Below, piece after piece: positions 5,635 to 7,323 of a DNA stretch of 7,323 bases. Position numbers and translations under genes: made by a program. The stretch comes from Deltaproteobacteria bacterium (GTDB taxonomy: Bacteria; Myxococcota_A; Polyangia; Polyangiales; Ga0077539), in assembly GCA_947494865.1 (NCBI GenBank), contig CANMAT010000167.1:1-7323 (forward strand), given 5' to 3'. Positions within the stretch are counted from its first letter, which is position 1; each line of letters begins with the position of its first letter. Under the pieces are notes generated by a model that worked only from the letters and a program-made list of their open reading frames with translations, had not been told where the DNA came from and searched no databases.

Positions 5635-6450
5635 TCAACGGGCGAACACCACCGCGACCCGCACGATCGACGCGACGAGGAGCGCTCCCGTAAAGAGGGC
5701 CGTCTTGCGGTCGGGCGCTGGGACGCGCCGCGCCGCCGGGTGCGCGACGACCATGGTGAAGCCGAGCGCGGGCAGCGCGGGCACCGGGGCGTTGAGCAGA
5801 GCCGCGGCGACGCCGGCGAGGAGGATTCCCCCGAAGATGGCGAGCGCGGTGCGCCGCGATGAGAGGTTGAAGCGCTCGCCGATGGCGAAATAGAGGGCGG
5901 TGAACACCACGTCGCCGAAGCCGATCTGCGGCTCGGGGGCGCGCGACGGGGGCACCGCGGCCATGACGGTGAGGAGCCGCAGGAGCGACGGCTGCTGAAT
6001 GATGGCGTGGGTGGGCCCCGAGGCGGCGGTGACGCTCCAGAGGTCGACGGCGGCCGAGAGGAGCGCCACGGGGAGGATGTGCCCGGGCGACTCGACGCGC
6101 GCGCCCACCTGGGTGCCCACGGCGCAGGCGGTGAGGATGATGCCGAGCGCGCCGGTGAGGCCCGCGGCGGGCGCGGTGAGCCCGAGGAGCACCTTCGTCG
6201 CGAGGGAGACGCCCACGCCCGCGAGCACGAAGATGAGCGCCGCGCGAGGGGTCTTCAAGAGCGCGCGGGGCGCGAGTACGCCCGCGAGGGTGACCGTGAG
6301 CGCGGCGCACGTGAAGGCGACGAAGGGGTTGGCGAGGCTCTCGCGCGGGAACAGCGGCGCGGTGACGACGAGCGCGGCGAGGGGCGCGAGGGAGGCGAGC
6401 GCGAAGCGCAGCGTGGCGCGGGCGTCGGGCTGCATCGGCGGAGCATACAT
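5635..6450 (-). CDS. Presenilin/SPP-like GxGD intramembrane aspartyl protease candidate
   Basis: This 271-residue polytopic membrane protein has about nine hydrophobic segments (roughly 14-34, 41-61, 69-89, 94-114, 123-143, 177-191, 201-220, 222-237, 249-269). Three marks of MEROPS family A22 occur in order. Asp136 lies within a span (SAAVDLWSV) and is followed nine residues later by Gly145-Pro146, the same spacing as Asp257 to Gly266-Pro267 in presenilin-1. GFGD with Asp180 (IGFGDVVFTALYF) opens the next span. PALP (224-227) follows 44 residues after Asp180, compared with 48 in presenilin-1. The Tyr normally before the first Asp is Val here. If active, it would cleave substrate helices in the inner membrane. 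The start could be Met1 (6 bp after the CoA-transferase stop) or Met6 (6435); neither has a visible Shine-Dalgarno. Alternatives are a prepilin-peptidase relative (it lacks that family's motifs apart from GxGD) or a catalytically dead membrane protein. The family call is inference from motif order and spacing. Confidence 0.65.
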   Translation of the reverse strand: MYAPPMQPDARATLRFALASLAPLAALVVTAPLFPRESLANPFVAFTCAALTVTLAGVLAPRALLKTPRAALIFVLAGVGVSLATKVLLGLTAPAAGLTGALGIILTACAVGTQVGARVESPGHILPVALLSAAVDLWSVTAASGPTHAIIQQPSLLRLLTVMAAVPPSRAPEPQIGFGDVVFTALYFAIGERFNLSSRRTALAIFGGILLAGVAAALLNAPVPALPALGFTMVVAHPAARRVPAPDRKTALFTGALLVASIVRVAVVFAR

Positions 6451-6456
6451 GGGCGG

Positions 6457-7323
6457 CTATGCGATGACCCGCTGCGCGCGCAGGGCGGAGATGCGCGCGT
6501 CGTCGTAGCCCGCCACCTCGCGCAGCACGGCGTCGGTGTGCTCGCCCAGCGTCGGGGCCGCGCGGTGCGTCTCGTGCTCCCATCCGGTCATTTTTATGGG
6601 GTTTCCCGCGGCCCAGACGGGGCCTGCGACGGGGTGTTGCATCTCCGCGATCATTCCGCGCGAGACGATCTGCGGGTCGCGGCACACCTCGCTCACGCGC
6701 TGCACCGGGCCCGCGGGGACGCCCTCGGCGTAGAGCCGCGGGAGCCAGTGCGCCGAGGGCTCTTCGCGGAGCCGCTCGGCGAGGAGCGCGAGCACCTCGT
6801 CGCGGTGCGCGCGGCGCTGTGCGTTGGTGCCCATGCGCGCGTCGCGCTCCCAGTGGGGGCGGTCGAGGGCTGCGCAGAAGCCCTTCCAGAAGGTGTCGGT
6901 GAAGACGGCGACGGTGATCCACCCGTCGGCGGTCGCGAAGGCCTGGTAGGGGATGGCGTGCGCGTGGCCCGAGCCCTGGGGGCCCATGTCGTCACCCGCC
7001 ATCATCCAGTTGGAGGCCGCGTACGAGAGCAGCGACACCTGGCAGTCGACGAGGCCGAGGTCGATAAACTGCCCGCGCCCCGTGCGCTCGCGCGCGAAGA
7101 GGGCGGCGTTGATGGCGATGGCCGCGTAGAGCCCGCCCGCGAGGTCGCCGATGGGCACACCGCAGCGGACGGGCGCCGCGCCGGGCTCACCCGTGAGGCC
7201 CATGACACCGCCGCGCGCCTGCAGGGTGAGGTCGAAGGCGGGCAGGTCTTTGTCGGGCCCGGTGCGCCCGAAGGCCGTGATGCCGCACGAGATGATCCTC
7301 GGGTTGCGCGCCGAGAGCGAGGC
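6457..7323 (-). CDS. Class III (CaiB/BaiF) CoA-transferase, 5' end outside the window
   Basis: The last 288 residues of a CaiB/BaiF (family III) acyl-CoA transferase are present. These enzymes move CoA between carboxylic acids through an enzyme-bound aspartyl intermediate. The frame runs open to the window edge, and the 40 codons before the Met at 7203 read as family sequence (NPRIISCGITAFGRTGPDKD, PAFDLTLQARGG), so that Met is internal. Full members are about 400 residues, so roughly 110 are missing. The expected catalytic Asp is in VPIGDLAGGLYAA (codon 7144-7146). Further family signatures are TGRGQFIDLGLVD, PYQAFATADGWITVAVF, EGVPAGPVQRVSEVCRDPQ and the C-terminal LGEHTDAVLREVAGY. The acyl substrates are unknown; alpha-methylacyl-CoA racemases share the fold and are not excluded, though the GDLAGG context fits a transferase. 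Its stop lies 6 bp before the membrane-protein start, the tightest junction in the series. Confidence 0.92.
   Translation of the reverse strand, partial: ASLSARNPRIISCGITAFGRTGPDKDLPAFDLTLQARGGVMGLTGEPGAAPVRCGVPIGDLAGGLYAAIAINAALFARERTGRGQFIDLGLVDCQVSLLSYAASNWMMAGDDMGPQGSGHAHAIPYQAFATADGWITVAVFTDTFWKGFCAALDRPHWERDARMGTNAQRRAHRDEVLALLAERLREEPSAHWLPRLYAEGVPAGPVQRVSEVCRDPQIVSRGMIAEMQHPVAGPVWAAGNPIKMTGWEHETHRAAPTLGEHTDAVLREVAGYDDARISALRAQRVIA

Noticed and set aside
5635..6450. Type IV prepilin peptidase as the identity of the GxGD membrane protein.
   Set aside because: Prepilin peptidases carry GxGD followed by a Lys-rich context, often with N-terminal Cys pairs, and have no PAL motif or D...GP pattern. 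The motif order here fits presenilin/SPP better.
5612..6922. Long Arg/Ala-rich open frame on the minus strand spanning the membrane-protein gene and part of the CoA-transferase gene.
   Set aside because: Low-complexity Arg/His/Pro/Ala composition is typical of a shifted frame in GC-rich DNA, and it covers two genes with clear family or membrane features.

Overview
The window is very GC-rich (about 70% by eye) and strongly GC3-biased, which is why most long open frames on the opposite strand are shadows. The mix of an ECF sigma/anti-sigma pair, a FadL/PorV-like outer-membrane barrel, a dense acyl-CoA operon and tight gene packing suggests a Gram-negative, high-GC bacterium. Myxococcota (Polyangia-type) would fit, but this is inference, since no rRNA or marker gene is present.

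Layout, left to right. Positions 1-220 are non-coding and hold two perfect consensus DnaA-box sequences, the second with an inverted partner. On the + strand follow an exported outer-membrane beta-barrel protein (221-1111), an ECF sigma factor (1210-1812) and a single-span putative anti-sigma factor that overlaps it by ATGA (1809-2240). The rest is one minus-strand gene series, read from right to left: a class III (CaiB/BaiF) CoA-transferase cut by the window edge (6457-7323), a small polytopic membrane protein (5635-6450), a two-hot-dog MaoC/hydratase-2-type enoyl-CoA hydratase (4747-5595), a thiolase (3522-4715) and a LeuA-family DRE-TIM acyltransferase without regulatory domain (2210-3481). 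Gaps are 6 to about 40 bp, consistent with one operon. The last gene converges on the anti-sigma gene with a 31-bp overlap of coding sequence.

The most striking item is the membrane protein at 5635-6450. It carries, in the right order, the three signatures of presenilin/signal-peptide-peptidase (GxGD, MEROPS A22) intramembrane aspartyl proteases: a membrane Asp followed at exactly presenilin-1 spacing by a Gly-Pro, then a GFGD motif, then a PALP motif. It would be a minimal bacterial presenilin/SPP-like protease inside an acyl-CoA metabolism operon. Its physiological role is unknown. The single-span anti-sigma factor nearby is a speculative substrate.

The four enzymes could work together in acyl-CoA chemistry: CoA transfer onto a carboxylic acid, hydration/dehydration of an enoyl-CoA, thiolytic cleavage or condensation, and an acetyl-CoA plus 2-oxoacid condensation. 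The specific substrates cannot be read from the sequence.
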